The position numbers and the translations under genes are program-made. Under the pieces are notes generated by a model, which saw nothing but the letters and a program-made list of their open reading frames with translations, was not told the origin of the DNA and searched no databases. Shown here one piece after another: positions 19,972 to 27,657 of a stretch of DNA of 64,000 nucleotides (positions are counted from its first letter, which is position 1; each line of letters begins with the position of its first letter). Source of the DNA: Oceanospirillum sp047518265 (GTDB lineage Bacteria; Pseudomonadota; Gammaproteobacteria; Pseudomonadales; Halomonadaceae); NCBI GenBank assembly GCA_047518265.1, contig JAKZRG010000008.1, forward strand, positions 95,939 through 159,938, given 5' to 3'.

Positions 19972-20516
19972 TCAGACACCTGCACAATACGAAATTCACA
20001 GTGGTCACTGCCGTTGTGCATACAAACTTCATGCTGCAATTGGTATTTAACCTGATAATGACGGGCAGCCCCGGCAATTAATCCTTCCGCTAACATGCAG
20101 AATTTTCTCGGTGAGTGGTATTCCATTAAAAGTTCAGTATCGCTGATTTTCTGAGTTTTAAAATCAGGCAGAGAAGGCTCGTCGTAGAGCTTTTTGACTT
20201 CCACGTGAATCACATCGTGCACACTTTGCAGAAAACCCAGAAAGGTTTTTTCCTGCTCCAAAAAGACCGGATACTTACTGGCCAGTTGATCAAATAGATA
20301 ATCACCAAAGGCTTGGATTAAATCTGGAATGGGAATAGAGAACTGCTCTGAAGCTTTGGAGACCAGCGCGATAAGCTCAGCATCAGGGTAACTTTTCCCT
20401 GCGGTATAAACACCTTTGCTGTCTGGATCTACGTCATTAAGCAACTGATCCCAGCCTTCCATACCAGCCTTATCAATGACCATACTTTCCAATACGTTAA
20501 AAATAACACCCTTCAT
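19968..20516 (-). CDS. H-NOX heme nitric-oxide-binding sensor
   Basis: The 182-residue protein is a full-length H-NOX domain. It has the N-terminal MKGVIFNVLESMV, the proximal heme ligand His104 in VHDVIHVEVKKLY, and the porphyrin-binding Y-x-S-x-R motif as Y133-H-S135-P-R137. The four zinc ligands known from Shewanella H-NOX appear conserved (C140, H162, C165, C173). It should bind heme and sense NO in the cytoplasm, and regulate the overlapping kinase. AGGAG is 6 nt before the ATG. The upstream region to 20891 holds its promoter. Confidence 0.95.
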   Translation of the reverse strand: MKGVIFNVLESMVIDKAGMEGWDQLLNDVDPDSKGVYTAGKSYPDAELIALVSKASEQFSIPIPDLIQAFGDYLFDQLASKYPVFLEQEKTFLGFLQSVHDVIHVEVKKLYDEPSLPDFKTQKISDTELLMEYHSPRKFCMLAEGLIAGAARHYQVKYQLQHEVCMHNGSDHCEFRIVQVSE

Positions 20517-20891
20517 CGCCAGCTCCTTATATTCCTTGTGCTCAGAATGAGTGTAATCCAGATAATGATTTATTTCTGCTGAGTTTTGGAAGGGAGGTTA
20601 GTATGAGAAGCCGTTCTGCTGCGCTTAAATGATAGGAGACGATAGGAAGTCTCAATCAATGCCTCAGACGGACGACAGCCCGTCTGAAAGAACTTGGTCG
20701 GGTGAATCCTTTGCAGCTAATAGAAAAGTATTGCGCTCTTTTCTACTGGTGTATTTCCGTTGATTCTTGGTAGTAGAGAAGTCACTCATAGTGAAGCCCT
20801 ACCTATTTGCCGTTTACACTTCACTACCATAGTGTAAACGCCACAGCAAAGAAAAAGCCACGCATTGGCGACAACAGCGGCTTGTTAGTTT
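20517..20891. promoter_or_regulatory. Non-coding region upstream of H-NOX; two hairpins
   Basis: No gene is seen in these 375 bp. An 8-bp hairpin (TCAGACGG 20664-20671, complement 20680-20687) and a 9-bp inverted repeat (CGTTTACAC 20811-20819, complement 20832-20840) are present. The second resembles the palindromes on the other side of the SMI1 gene. Confidence 0.5.
20811..20840. repeat. Palindrome CGTTTACAC...GTGTAAACG
   Basis: Perfect 9-bp arms with a 12-nt spacer. The arms resemble the GTTAACACTT...AAGTGTTAAC palindromes at 21767 and 21863, so the SMI1 gene is bracketed by related palindromes. Confidence 0.6.
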
Positions 20892-21509
20892 TTAAGACTC
20901 AACATATGACCATGTAGGGGAGTTATACCAATTTACTGGATCTATAGCTCTTTCTGGTTCCAACCAATCGACGCCATCATCTTTAGCTTCTTCCAATAAA
21001 GAGTATTTCCCAGACTCTAAATCATTAGCAAATCTTTCGATGAGAGATGATAAAGATGAGTCCATTAATAAACCTGTATCCATATTGTAATCAATAAAAA
21101 TAATTTGACCATTTGTACCATTTTCATCAGGGTCTAAATCAACACAAAGTAAAGATGTACCAAAATCGTCACCAATTGGAATCCTGCTTGTGCTCAGTCT
21201 ATATTCTTTTCTTATCCCCTTATCTGCGTGAATAAGATCAAAATCTTGGCCTCGCTTATTTATGGACTCTAAATGCTTAATAACTCGTTCTAATGGAATA
21301 AATACCATTCCATAGAAAAAATTACATTTCGTATCTAGTGATAGACCATTGGCTAGTTTATATAAATGTTTAAAACTTTCAGGAAGCTCATTCTTTGTTA
21401 AAGATTGAACTTTTTCAATTAATTCATCGGTAGCCGGTGACTGAATGGATTCCTTAATAGTTGGCGCATTTTTATCTAACCATGAAACAATCCTTTCCCA
21501 ATTTTCCAT
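20892..21509 (-). CDS. SMI1/KNR4 family (immunity-type) protein
   Basis: The 205-residue soluble protein matches the SMI1/KNR4 superfamily (ELPESFKHLYKLANGLSLD, IPIGDDFGTSLLCVDL, GQIIFIDYNMDTG). Family members often act as immunity proteins to contact-dependent or polymorphic toxins, but no toxin or secretion gene is adjacent, so it is an orphan. Codon use is more AT-rich than the flanking core genes, which suggests horizontal transfer. It is probably cytoplasmic. Confidence 0.8.
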   Translation of the reverse strand: MENWERIVSWLDKNAPTIKESIQSPATDELIEKVQSLTKNELPESFKHLYKLANGLSLDTKCNFFYGMVFIPLERVIKHLESINKRGQDFDLIHADKGIRKEYRLSTSRIPIGDDFGTSLLCVDLDPDENGTNGQIIFIDYNMDTGLLMDSSLSSLIERFANDLESGKYSLLEEAKDDGVDWLEPERAIDPVNWYNSPTWSYVES

Positions 21510-21545
21510 ACTTACCTCTAAAAACTAACATTTTACTCATCCGAC

Positions 21546-21572
21546 CCTTGTAAGCTTCTGAAGCTTGCAAGG
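21546..21572. repeat. 27-bp near-perfect palindrome
   Basis: CCTTGTAAGCTTC pairs with GAAGCTTGCAAGG around a single central base (12 of 13 positions). It lies about 35 bp upstream of the SMI1 start and could be an operator for that gene. Confidence 0.6.
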
Positions 21573-21766
21573 TAAGGCCATACATATACATACACCCACA
21601 CCAAACGTGAGCTTTAAGGGTAATCCCTATTCTCTTATAACCCCGACCCGCTTGTCTAACAATTGATGTCCAAATTCCCCCAAGTCTGGGGAGTCAGCTT
21701 TGTTTAACTCCTTCTGTTTTTGCCAAGCAAACCCCACCCCGTTTTAGTTTGCGCGCCTTATCAGCT

Positions 21767-21794
21767 GTTAACACTTTGCTAGTAAAGTGTTAAC
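21767..21794. repeat. Palindrome GTTAACACTTT...AAAGTGTTAAC
   Basis: Perfect 11-bp arms separated by 6 nt. The outer ten bases of each arm are the same as in the palindrome 69 bp to the right. Confidence 0.75.
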
Positions 21795-21862
21795 ACAACC
21801 CTCCCCAAAACCTCAGAATTCCCCCCATATGCTCCAATTTAGCGGGTTTGCTGTGCGTCACG

Positions 21863-21892
21863 GTTAACACTTCCACTAGTGGAAGTGTTAAC
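21863..21892. repeat. 30-bp perfect palindrome
   Basis: GTTAACACTTCCACT is followed directly by its exact reverse complement, with no spacer. Such a sequence can extrude as a cruciform or bind a dimeric regulator or recombinase. Confidence 0.8.
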
Positions 21893-22001
21893 GGAATTTT
21901 ATGAATCGTAAGGATCTGCATGTAGGTATGTGGTGTATGGGGTTTCCGATGACAATCATCATCAGGAGCATTTTACGGATCAATAAGATGTCGATAGTTG
22001 T

Positions 22002-22037
22002 CAGTCGGGTCACGATCAAGCGGATAGTAGAGGCGTA
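22002..22037 (+). repeat. Island direct repeat, copy 1
   Basis: The core CACGATCAAGCGGATAGT recurs at 24375-24408 (about 30 of 34 positions alike) and, more diverged, at 23515-23546. All three are in the same direction and read as ...TIKRI(V/I)EA plus a stop or near-stop in one frame, as if each were the 3' tail of the same lost gene. Confidence 0.6.
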
Positions 22038-22232
22038 GAACGCCAAATCGGTGCAATGGCTACTGGCTCAAGCTGAGCATCGGAGCCACCGCGCAGGCGG
22101 TTAAGTGGCTCTGGGGTTGTTCCGTGTTGGGTGGGGCATAACAAGCCGCTCTATCCACCTACCCCGCTATTAAGCGCTCCTGCGGGGCGCTTATAGCGAA
22201 ATTGTTTTCGGCTTGATCATAAGCTTTAACCT

Positions 22233-22252
22233 ATATAGTCTTTAATCTATAT
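22233..22252 (+). promoter_or_regulatory. Candidate HigA operator
   Basis: The inverted repeat ATATAG-8 nt-CTATAT lies 17 bp before the higB start, where an autoregulating HigA antitoxin normally binds. Confidence 0.4.
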
Positions 22253-22268
22253 TTAGTAGGGAGCGGCC

Positions 22269-22619
22269 ATGTGGAATATTGAGACAACGGATATCTTTGA
22301 TGAGTGGTTCGACGCTCTGGATGATACGGATCGAGCCAATGTCTTGGCCTCAATGTTGGTTCTTCGAGATCGAGGGCCTATGTTACCTAGACCCTATGCC
22401 GATACCGTAAAGGGCTCATCCCACAACAATATGAAAGAATTGCGAGTTCAAAGCAGAGGCGATCCAATACGGGCATTCTTTGCATTTGATCCAGAAAGGA
22501 AAGGCATCATTCTTTGTGCTGGGAATAAGACCGGCAATGAAAAAAGGTTTTATGAAGTCATGATCCCTATTGCTGATCATGAATTTACCGCACATCTAAA
22601 GAAACTGAAAAAGGGGTAG
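22269..22619 (+). CDS. higB: Type II toxin, RelE/HigB (Gp49-like) family
   Basis: The 116-residue protein matches the phage Gp49/HigB-like branch of RelE-fold mRNA interferases (WFDALDDTDRANVLASMLVL, KELRVQSRGDPIRAFFAFDP, ILCAGNKTGNEKRFYEVMIP). Such toxins cleave mRNA on the ribosome. AGGGAG precedes the ATG. The antitoxin gene follows after 5 bp, giving the toxin-first order typical of HigBA. An AT-rich promoter with an inverted repeat lies upstream. Confidence 0.88.
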   Translation: MWNIETTDIFDEWFDALDDTDRANVLASMLVLRDRGPMLPRPYADTVKGSSHNNMKELRVQSRGDPIRAFFAFDPERKGIILCAGNKTGNEKRFYEVMIPIADHEFTAHLKKLKKG

Positions 22620-22624
22620 ATCTT

Positions 22625-22927
22625 ATGGCAAGAACACTTGATCAAATAATGGAAAGTGAAAAACCGGCGGTTGTTGCCCAAGCGAAAGAGGCTGCATCAG
22701 AGACATTGCTGAATATCCGCCTGGCAGAGCTTCGTGAGAGACTTGATATGACCCAGGGTGAAATTGCAGCGGCCATGGGAATTAAACAACCCAGTGTTTC
22801 GGATATGGAGCAAGAGGGTAGAGATCTGAGGCTGTCATCCATTAAGCGCTATGTGGAAGCTTCCGGTGGTAAACTCCGCCTTGACGTTGAGCTTCCAGAC
22901 GGAAGTCATTATGGTTTTACAGTTTAA
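22625..22927 (+). CDS. higA: XRE-family antitoxin HigA
   Basis: The 100-residue protein has a helix-turn-helix (RERLDMTQGEIAAAMGIKQPSVSDME, about residues 37-62) and a C-terminal LRLDVELPDG segment common in HigA-type antitoxins. It should neutralise HigB and repress the operon. It begins 5 bp after higB. Confidence 0.9.
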   Translation: MARTLDQIMESEKPAVVAQAKEAASETLLNIRLAELRERLDMTQGEIAAAMGIKQPSVSDMEQEGRDLRLSSIKRYVEASGGKLRLDVELPDGSHYGFTV

Positions 22928-23082
22928 TCCGCTTGAAGTAAGAAGAGCCCCTTTAGTTTTTTATTTAATCCTTCGCTTTAGCCGAACAGGGATACCACCT
23001 TGGCGTAAAATAGCCTTAAGCCTCAATAAGCTAGCGCTTGCTTGAAAGGAAAAATAGAAATTTGTCCGTAGGGAGTTTTATT

Positions 23083-23331
23083 ATGCCTATTGATACCTCA
23101 TTTCTGCTGCGTTGTATTTTGACGCTGGATCAAGCTCATGCTCTGTTGTTAAAGGCTGATCCGGAAAGTATTGAATATGAAATGTATCGTTCTGCCTGTG
23201 TGAAAGAGTTTGAGTTGATTTTAGAGCAGAGTGGCAAGTTACTGAAAAAGTGCCTTAAGCCTTACTTCCATAGTTCAAAAGCAGTGGATCGTATAAACAG
23301 CATAGATATCACCGCTAGAATTCTCGTGTAG
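23083..23331 (+). pseudogene. Truncated HEPN-domain gene (HepT/TIGR01987-like) fused to foreign sequence
   Basis: From ATG 23083 (AGGGAG upstream) the first 69 or so residues match HEPN proteins that pair with minimal nucleotidyltransferases (EMYRSACVKEFELILEQSGK, LLKKCLKPYF). At about 23291 the sequence switches to an antisense copy of part of the nearby LysR gene, and the frame stops at 23331. The C-terminal half is missing, including where the R-x4-6-H RNase motif of HEPN toxins would lie. The partner nucleotidyltransferase gene is not found. It is almost certainly inactive. Confidence 0.75.
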
Positions 23332-23427
23332 CTGTGCTTGCCAGTGGGGCAGGCATTGCACAAGTTTCCCTTCATCAATTAAGTCCTGCATCATCCAGTG
23401 ATGACATCAGTATGATCCCACCACCAT
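23292..23427 (-). repeat. Partial duplicate of the LysR gene at 24424-25317
   Basis: These 136 bp match 24495-24629 with about 12 differences by my count (about 91% identity), including one inserted base that would break the frame. The piece corresponds to an internal part of the LysR effector domain near its C-terminus. It has no start or stop of its own. Confidence 0.9.
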
Positions 23428-23450
23428 TTTTGTTTCCAGGTAATAAATAG

Positions 23451-23552
23451 GGCTATAAGGCCGCAAGGCCACGGCCGTTTAGGCAGTCGACCGCATTAAG
23501 TCGAGAGTTTGGTGCCAGTCGCACGATCAAGCGGATCATCGAAGCAACCTAA
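23451..23552 (+). pseudogene. Remnant with helix-turn-helix-like C-terminal tail; island repeat copy 2
   Basis: One frame reads GYKAARPRPFRQSTALSREF then GASRTIKRIIEAT and stop. The pattern (basic linker, then S-REFGASRTIKRI) resembles the C-terminal DNA-binding helix-turn-helix of small serine recombinases, but it is short, preceded by a stop and has no catalytic domain. It overlaps the mqsA 3' end by 4 bp. The last 32 bp are related to the repeats at 22002 and 24375. Confidence 0.35.
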
Positions 23553-23977
23553 CGATTAATAACGGCTTCTTTTAGCGATGCCTGGTTCATCAACTCAGGT
23601 ACTAACTCCTGATGTTTATGGAGCAAGGAAAACAGCAAACAGATCGACTTTGGCGGAGGTACTTCACCATTTTCATAACGGGAAAATGCGTTCTTACCGC
23701 CACCAAAAAGATCTCCTGCTTGTGTCTGATTAAGCTTCAGTTCTTTTCGGATATTCCGTATATCTTTGGGCGTCAGTAAGCCGTCCACTCTCGCGTGAAA
23801 AGTTTGTAGTTCCATTCGGTTCGCTTTTAGGTCTTTTGGATCGAGTAAACCTTCATCGCAGGATGAACAGTACTCACCCGGTTGATCCAATAGAGTCGTT
23901 TCACCTTTGTACTCATATTCAATCTTACGGGTTTCGCGTTGCATAGAATCCTGACCGCAAAATGGGCAAATAGACAT
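23549..23977 (-). CDS. mqsA: MqsA-type antitoxin (zinc/HTH)
   Basis: The 142-residue protein has two CxxC pairs in its N-terminal zinc domain (CPFCG near residue 4 and YCSSCDEG near residue 37) and a C-terminal XRE helix-turn-helix (LKLNQTQAGDLFGGGKNAFSRYENGEVPPP). This is the MqsA domain order and near the usual 131 residues. It should bind MqsR and repress the operon. The gene follows mqsR by 22 bp. Confidence 0.93.
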   Translation of the reverse strand: MSICPFCGQDSMQRETRKIEYEYKGETTLLDQPGEYCSSCDEGLLDPKDLKANRMELQTFHARVDGLLTPKDIRNIRKELKLNQTQAGDLFGGGKNAFSRYENGEVPPPKSICLLFSLLHKHQELVPELMNQASLKEAVINR

Positions 23978-23999
23978 TTAAAACCTCAATATATTCACG

Positions 24000-24317
24000 T
24001 TAATCAGACGTATCTTCTTTGCAAGAAATAACAAAAAAACCGCTTATCTTCTGAAATTTAATATAAACTGATTTACCCAGAAATTGAGCTTTATAGACAT
24101 CTTGGTAAGCCGTAAATTTAGGATTAATCGGGGGCATCGTTTTGTAGAAATCACCGACTGACAATGATTGAATCAAATCAACGACATCATGGTCACTAAA
24201 GCCAAGGCTCACGGCACCTTGTCGTGCAGATACCGTTACTCTGAGTGTTTTAATACTGTTCATTTCACGTTGAATAGAACGTAAATCATACGTTGGATCT
24301 TGATAATTCGTGACCAT
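24000..24317 (-). CDS. mqsR: MqsR-type mRNA interferase toxin
   Basis: The 105-residue protein aligns with MqsR: the SLSVGDFYKTM motif, AYQDVYKAQFLGKSVYIKF and the C-terminal VISCKED. MqsR is a RelE-fold endoribonuclease that cleaves at GCU in Escherichia coli. The toxin gene comes first, as in the known mqsRA operon. An island repeat copy lies about 60 bp upstream of its start. Confidence 0.9.
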   Translation of the reverse strand: MVTNYQDPTYDLRSIQREMNSIKTLRVTVSARQGAVSLGFSDHDVVDLIQSLSVGDFYKTMPPINPKFTAYQDVYKAQFLGKSVYIKFQKISGFFVISCKEDTSD

Positions 24318-24374
24318 TTTTTACCCTCTAAGGTGAATTTTAGCGGGCTTTTATAATGTGTTCAATCTTTATCG

Positions 24375-24408
24375 GTCAGGTCACAATTAAGCGGATAGTG
24401 GAGGCGTA
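24375..24408 (+). repeat. Island direct repeat, copy 3
   Basis: This copy has about 30 of 34 positions in common with 22004-22037. It lies between mqsR and the 3' end of the LysR gene, so mqsRA is bounded by copies 2 and 3. Confidence 0.6.
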
Positions 24409-24423
24409 AATAGCTGAACAAAC

Positions 24424-25317
24424 TCAGTTTTGAACCTTCTCTGCAATAAAGTCTATCAAGGCCCTAAGGGCGGGCCTTAGGTATTTACTGCCTTTATAAA
24501 CAGCATAGATATCGCCGCTTGAGCTTTCGTGCAGCTGTGCTTGCCAGTGAGGTAGGCATTGCACAAGTTTCCCTTCATCAATTAAGTCCTGCATCATCCA
24601 GCGAGACATCAGTACGATCCCGCCACCATGAATGGCCGCCTCTAATAAAGGCGTCCCACCTTTTGATGTGAGATTGCCCTGTACCGCTATTTTTTTGTAG
24701 TCTCCAGCATTATGGAAGTGCCAGTAAGTGATCTGGCGGCCATGGCTGAGTCGTAGGCAGTTATGCTGAGATAACTCTTCAGGGGTTTGTGGCATGCCAA
24801 ATTGTTCGATATAGGCAGGGGATGCGCAGAGTAGGGTTTTATTGGCCATTAATAGCCGAGCATTTAAGCTGGAGTCTTCGGGGCGGCCGATGCGGATACC
24901 TAGATCCGTATTTTCGCTATTCAGGTCAACCAGCCGGTTCTCCAGCTCCATCTCGATGTTTACTTTGGGATATCGTTGTAAAAACTCAGGGAGTAAGGGG
25001 GATATACATTGGCGACCAAAACTCTCAAAGGAGGATATTCTTAGTCTTCCTTCAGGCTCTTGATTGAGCTGGTGCATAGAATCAACCAGATTATCCGCTT
25101 CCTCTAATAGATTGTAAGCGCCTTCGTAGAAGTGTTTTCCATCCTCCGTTAATACCAGTTGTCGGGTACTGCGTTTAAAGAGCGTCACGCTAAGATCACT
25201 TTCTAACTTATCGATATTCCTAGCGATAGAGGACGGAGCCATATTTAAGACCGATCCGGCCTTGGAGAAACTGCCTTGATCGACCACCTTAATAAATATA
25301 CGAATCAAACTGAGCAT
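24424..25317 (-). CDS. LysR family transcriptional regulator
   Basis: The 297-residue protein has an N-terminal helix-turn-helix (VDQGSFSKAGSVLNMAPSSIARNIDKLE) and an effector domain from about residue 90 (GRLRISSFESFG). It is divergent from the AhpD-like gene at 25504, the probable target. Part of its 3' half is duplicated at 23292-23427, marking the edge of the accessory island. Confidence 0.92.
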   Translation of the reverse strand: MLSLIRIFIKVVDQGSFSKAGSVLNMAPSSIARNIDKLESDLSVTLFKRSTRQLVLTEDGKHFYEGAYNLLEEADNLVDSMHQLNQEPEGRLRISSFESFGRQCISPLLPEFLQRYPKVNIEMELENRLVDLNSENTDLGIRIGRPEDSSLNARLLMANKTLLCASPAYIEQFGMPQTPEELSQHNCLRLSHGRQITYWHFHNAGDYKKIAVQGNLTSKGGTPLLEAAIHGGGIVLMSRWMMQDLIDEGKLVQCLPHWQAQLHESSSGDIYAVYKGSKYLRPALRALIDFIAEKVQN

Positions 25318-25503
25318 TGTTTGGCCTATTAGTGTTGCTTTAAGGTGGTTCTTATCTTTGCGTTATACGCAAAAGTCTTTTAGCTATGGGCTGTATTCTA
25401 GAGAGCGTTGGAGTCATAGACAATGTATGCATCCATTATCGGCAAGTCAGCACTGATTAAACGGTAATCCTACACAGTCTTTGTTCACATAAGGAATACA
25501 ATA

Positions 25504-25980
25504 ATGTCTCAAGAAAATGCAGCTCAAATGGTAGAAATACAGTCTCGAATCCAGCTAAATGATATTGAACCGGCAGCGTTTCAAGCCATGCTAGGATTGG
25601 AAGGGTATTTAAATGATAGCGGGCTAGATTCAACTCTGAAAAGCTTGATTAAGATTAAAGCCTCCATGATCAATAAGTGTGCTTTTTGTATTGAAATGCA
25701 TTCAAATCATGCACAAAAACACGGTGAGACAGTACCGCGTATGTTAGCTGTAGCCGCTTGGGAGGAGTCGCCTTTATTTAGCGAGAAAGAGCGCGTGGTA
25801 TTGGCCTTAACGGAGGAGTTAACCCGAGTATCTATCGAAGGTTTGACCGATACAACCTATAAGAAATCTCTTGAGGTGTTAGGTGAAAAAACACTGATGC
25901 AATGCATTATGCAGGTTGCCACTATCAACACTTGGAATCGCATCGCGCTTGCCACAAAAATGCTATATTCAGGCAGTTAA
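25504..25980 (+). CDS. Carboxymuconolactone decarboxylase / AhpD-like protein
   Basis: The 158-residue protein carries the AhpD-core CxxC motif with the nearby His (KCAFCIEMHSNHA, about residues 59-71), so it is probably a peroxidase-type or alkylhydroperoxidase-related redox enzyme. It is preceded by AAGGA and divergent from a LysR gene, a common arrangement for oxidative or electrophile stress. Substrate and electron donor are unknown. Confidence 0.88.
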   Translation: MSQENAAQMVEIQSRIQLNDIEPAAFQAMLGLEGYLNDSGLDSTLKSLIKIKASMINKCAFCIEMHSNHAQKHGETVPRMLAVAAWEESPLFSEKERVVLALTEELTRVSIEGLTDTTYKKSLEVLGEKTLMQCIMQVATINTWNRIALATKMLYSGS

Positions 25981-26131
25981 GCATAAGGTTGATCAAGGCG
26001 CTTTATAAAGGTTGTTGATCCAAGGGCCAGTCATTTACCTTTTTGCAAAAAGCGCATATATAAGGCTTAACCCGATCCGTTATATTGGGTTAAGCTTTTG
26101 TCGTTTTATTCTGGTTATTAATGGAGGCTTT

Positions 26132-26677
26132 ATGAAATCAGTCTGTGTTTTTCTAGGGGCTAATATGGGGGCAAACCCTGTTTATGCTAAAGCTGCTGAG
26201 GCAATGGGACGGGGGATAGCAGAACGAGGGCTAACCTGTGTTTATGGCGGTTCGGACTCTGGTTTGATGAAGTTGCTAGCAGACAGTGCCTTGGCTGCAG
26301 GCGGCAAGGTGATCGGTGTTACGGTACAAGCATTACGAGATAAAGAGATCTATCACCCCGGTTTAACAGAACTGCATGTGGTTCCGACCATGCACGAGCG
26401 TAAAGCACTGATGGCGGACCTATCAGATGGCTTTATTGCCTTTCCCGGCGGTATCGGCACCTTTGAGGAGTTTTTTGAGGTCTATACTTGGGCCAAACTA
26501 GGTTTTCATAGCAAGCCTTGTGGCCTGCTCAATATCAATCACTATTATGATCCCATGGAAGCGCTCTTAAGTAATGCTGAGAAAGAAGGGTTTTTACAGC
26601 ACCGAGATAAAGAGCTATTGATTCGGGCAGATAATCCTGAAGAGATGTTGGCGAAGATGATTGTTTTCTGTGAGTAG
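26132..26677 (+). CDS. LOG family protein (TIGR00730; nucleoside 5'-monophosphate phosphoribohydrolase-like)
   Basis: The protein has 181 residues from ATG 26132, preceded by GGAGG; longer upstream starts lack a ribosome site. It has the family N-terminus (SVCVFLGANMGANPVYAKAA), the conserved PTMHERKALM and the PGGIGTFEEFFE motif that binds the phosphoribosyl group. Relatives hydrolyse AMP or cytokinin riboside monophosphate to base plus ribose 5-phosphate. It is cytoplasmic and a single-gene unit. Confidence 0.93.
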   Translation: MKSVCVFLGANMGANPVYAKAAEAMGRGIAERGLTCVYGGSDSGLMKLLADSALAAGGKVIGVTVQALRDKEIYHPGLTELHVVPTMHERKALMADLSDGFIAFPGGIGTFEEFFEVYTWAKLGFHSKPCGLLNINHYYDPMEALLSNAEKEGFLQHRDKELLIRADNPEEMLAKMIVFCE

Positions 26678-26783
26678 CCTTACATTTGTTCACAGAATAA
26701 GGCGATTTTTCCACTTATACCCACCATTATTTAGCCTAAAATAGAGGGAGTTATATAAAAAATTACTGAAGGGATACTCTACT

Positions 26784-27578
26784 TTGCCAAATAAAAGAAC
26801 ATTATTATCTTTTGTTCTGCTTTCTTCCCTATTGGGAGCTAACAAGGCTCAGGCGGAAGAGTGTCTTCAAGTGGTTATGTCAGCCCATCCTGATTACCCT
26901 CCTTATCACTGGCGAGAAGGACGTCATATTGTGGGAGCAAGCATTGAGCTAACCAGTAAGATTCTGGTTGATCTAGGAATTCCCTATAGCACGCCCTATA
27001 TCGGCCCCTGGAAGCGGGTACTTAACGTGGCGAAGCAGGGCAAACTGGATATGGTGTTGGCCCTTAAAAAAACGAAGGAGCGACAAGAATATTTAGACTT
27101 TACTTCAGCACCTGCTTTTAGAAACCCATTTGCGATTTTTGTCCTAAGAGACCGAAAATTCACTTATCGGCATTGGCAAGACCTTGTTGGGAGAAAAGGA
27201 GGAAAAAATGCCGGTGATCGCTATGGCAACGCCTTTGACTTGTATGCTAAACAGCACCTCACTTTAGATGAGTCCTATTCAGCAGAGCGTAACTTCCAAA
27301 AACTGATATACGGGCGGATTGATTACTTTATACATGGCCGATATGTGGGGCTGGCACATTTAGCCGCAGATGATCCAGGTCATCGGATAGAGGTATTGGA
27401 TACCAATATCAATGAAGGGTTTATTCATAGTGCCTTTACTAAAAACTCTCCCTGTCGATACTTACTGCCTGAAATTAGTCAGCGTTATACTGAGTTACTA
27501 GCCAATGGAGAGGCTGAAAAGATTCTACAGAAAAATGTTGAGCGTTGGTCAAAATGGACAAACGCTCAAAATAATTAG
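26784..27578 (+). CDS. Periplasmic SBP_bac_3-family protein (orphan), TTG start
   Basis: The 264-residue protein has a signal peptide ending near AQAEE, and only the TTG at 26784 includes it; an AAGGGA site lies 8 nt upstream, so TTG is taken as the start. The binding fold shows HPDYPPYHWREGRHIVGASIE and YIGPWKRVLNVAKQGKLDMV. There are no permease genes near. This is the third stand-alone protein of this family in the window, similar in length to those at 5590 and 12914. Confidence 0.82.
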   Translation: MPNKRTLLSFVLLSSLLGANKAQAEECLQVVMSAHPDYPPYHWREGRHIVGASIELTSKILVDLGIPYSTPYIGPWKRVLNVAKQGKLDMVLALKKTKERQEYLDFTSAPAFRNPFAIFVLRDRKFTYRHWQDLVGRKGGKNAGDRYGNAFDLYAKQHLTLDESYSAERNFQKLIYGRIDYFIHGRYVGLAHLAADDPGHRIEVLDTNINEGFIHSAFTKNSPCRYLLPEISQRYTELLANGEAEKILQKNVERWSKWTNAQNN

Positions 27579-27657
27579 ATTGTCATCTGAGAGTCTTTGT
27601 TGTCGAAGTATTCATGCTTAAACTCCATGACTGTTCCGCTATGTCACTACAGAGTGT

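Larger units (their letters stand above)
21510..22268. other. Non-coding stretch rich in palindromes (accessory island)
   Basis: No gene is supported in about 760 bp. It contains a 27-bp near-perfect palindrome (21546-21572), two long related palindromes (21767-21794, 21863-21892), the first copy of the island repeat (22002-22037), a GC-rich hairpin (about 22171-22193) and the higBA promoter. Confidence 0.6.

Noticed and set aside
20820..20895. attC (integron)-like sequence on the minus strand after SMI1 (TAACAAGCCGCT...AATGCGTGGC)
   Set aside because: The 5' part resembles attC sites, and TAACAAGCCGCT recurs near 22138, but the matching GTTRRRY core and symmetric 3' half are missing and no integrase gene is visible.
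21648..21720. GTCTAACAATT...TTTAACTCC, similar to the aadA1 attC
   Set aside because: Only the 5' core matches; there is no GTTRRRY end in the proper place and the inner pairing differs.
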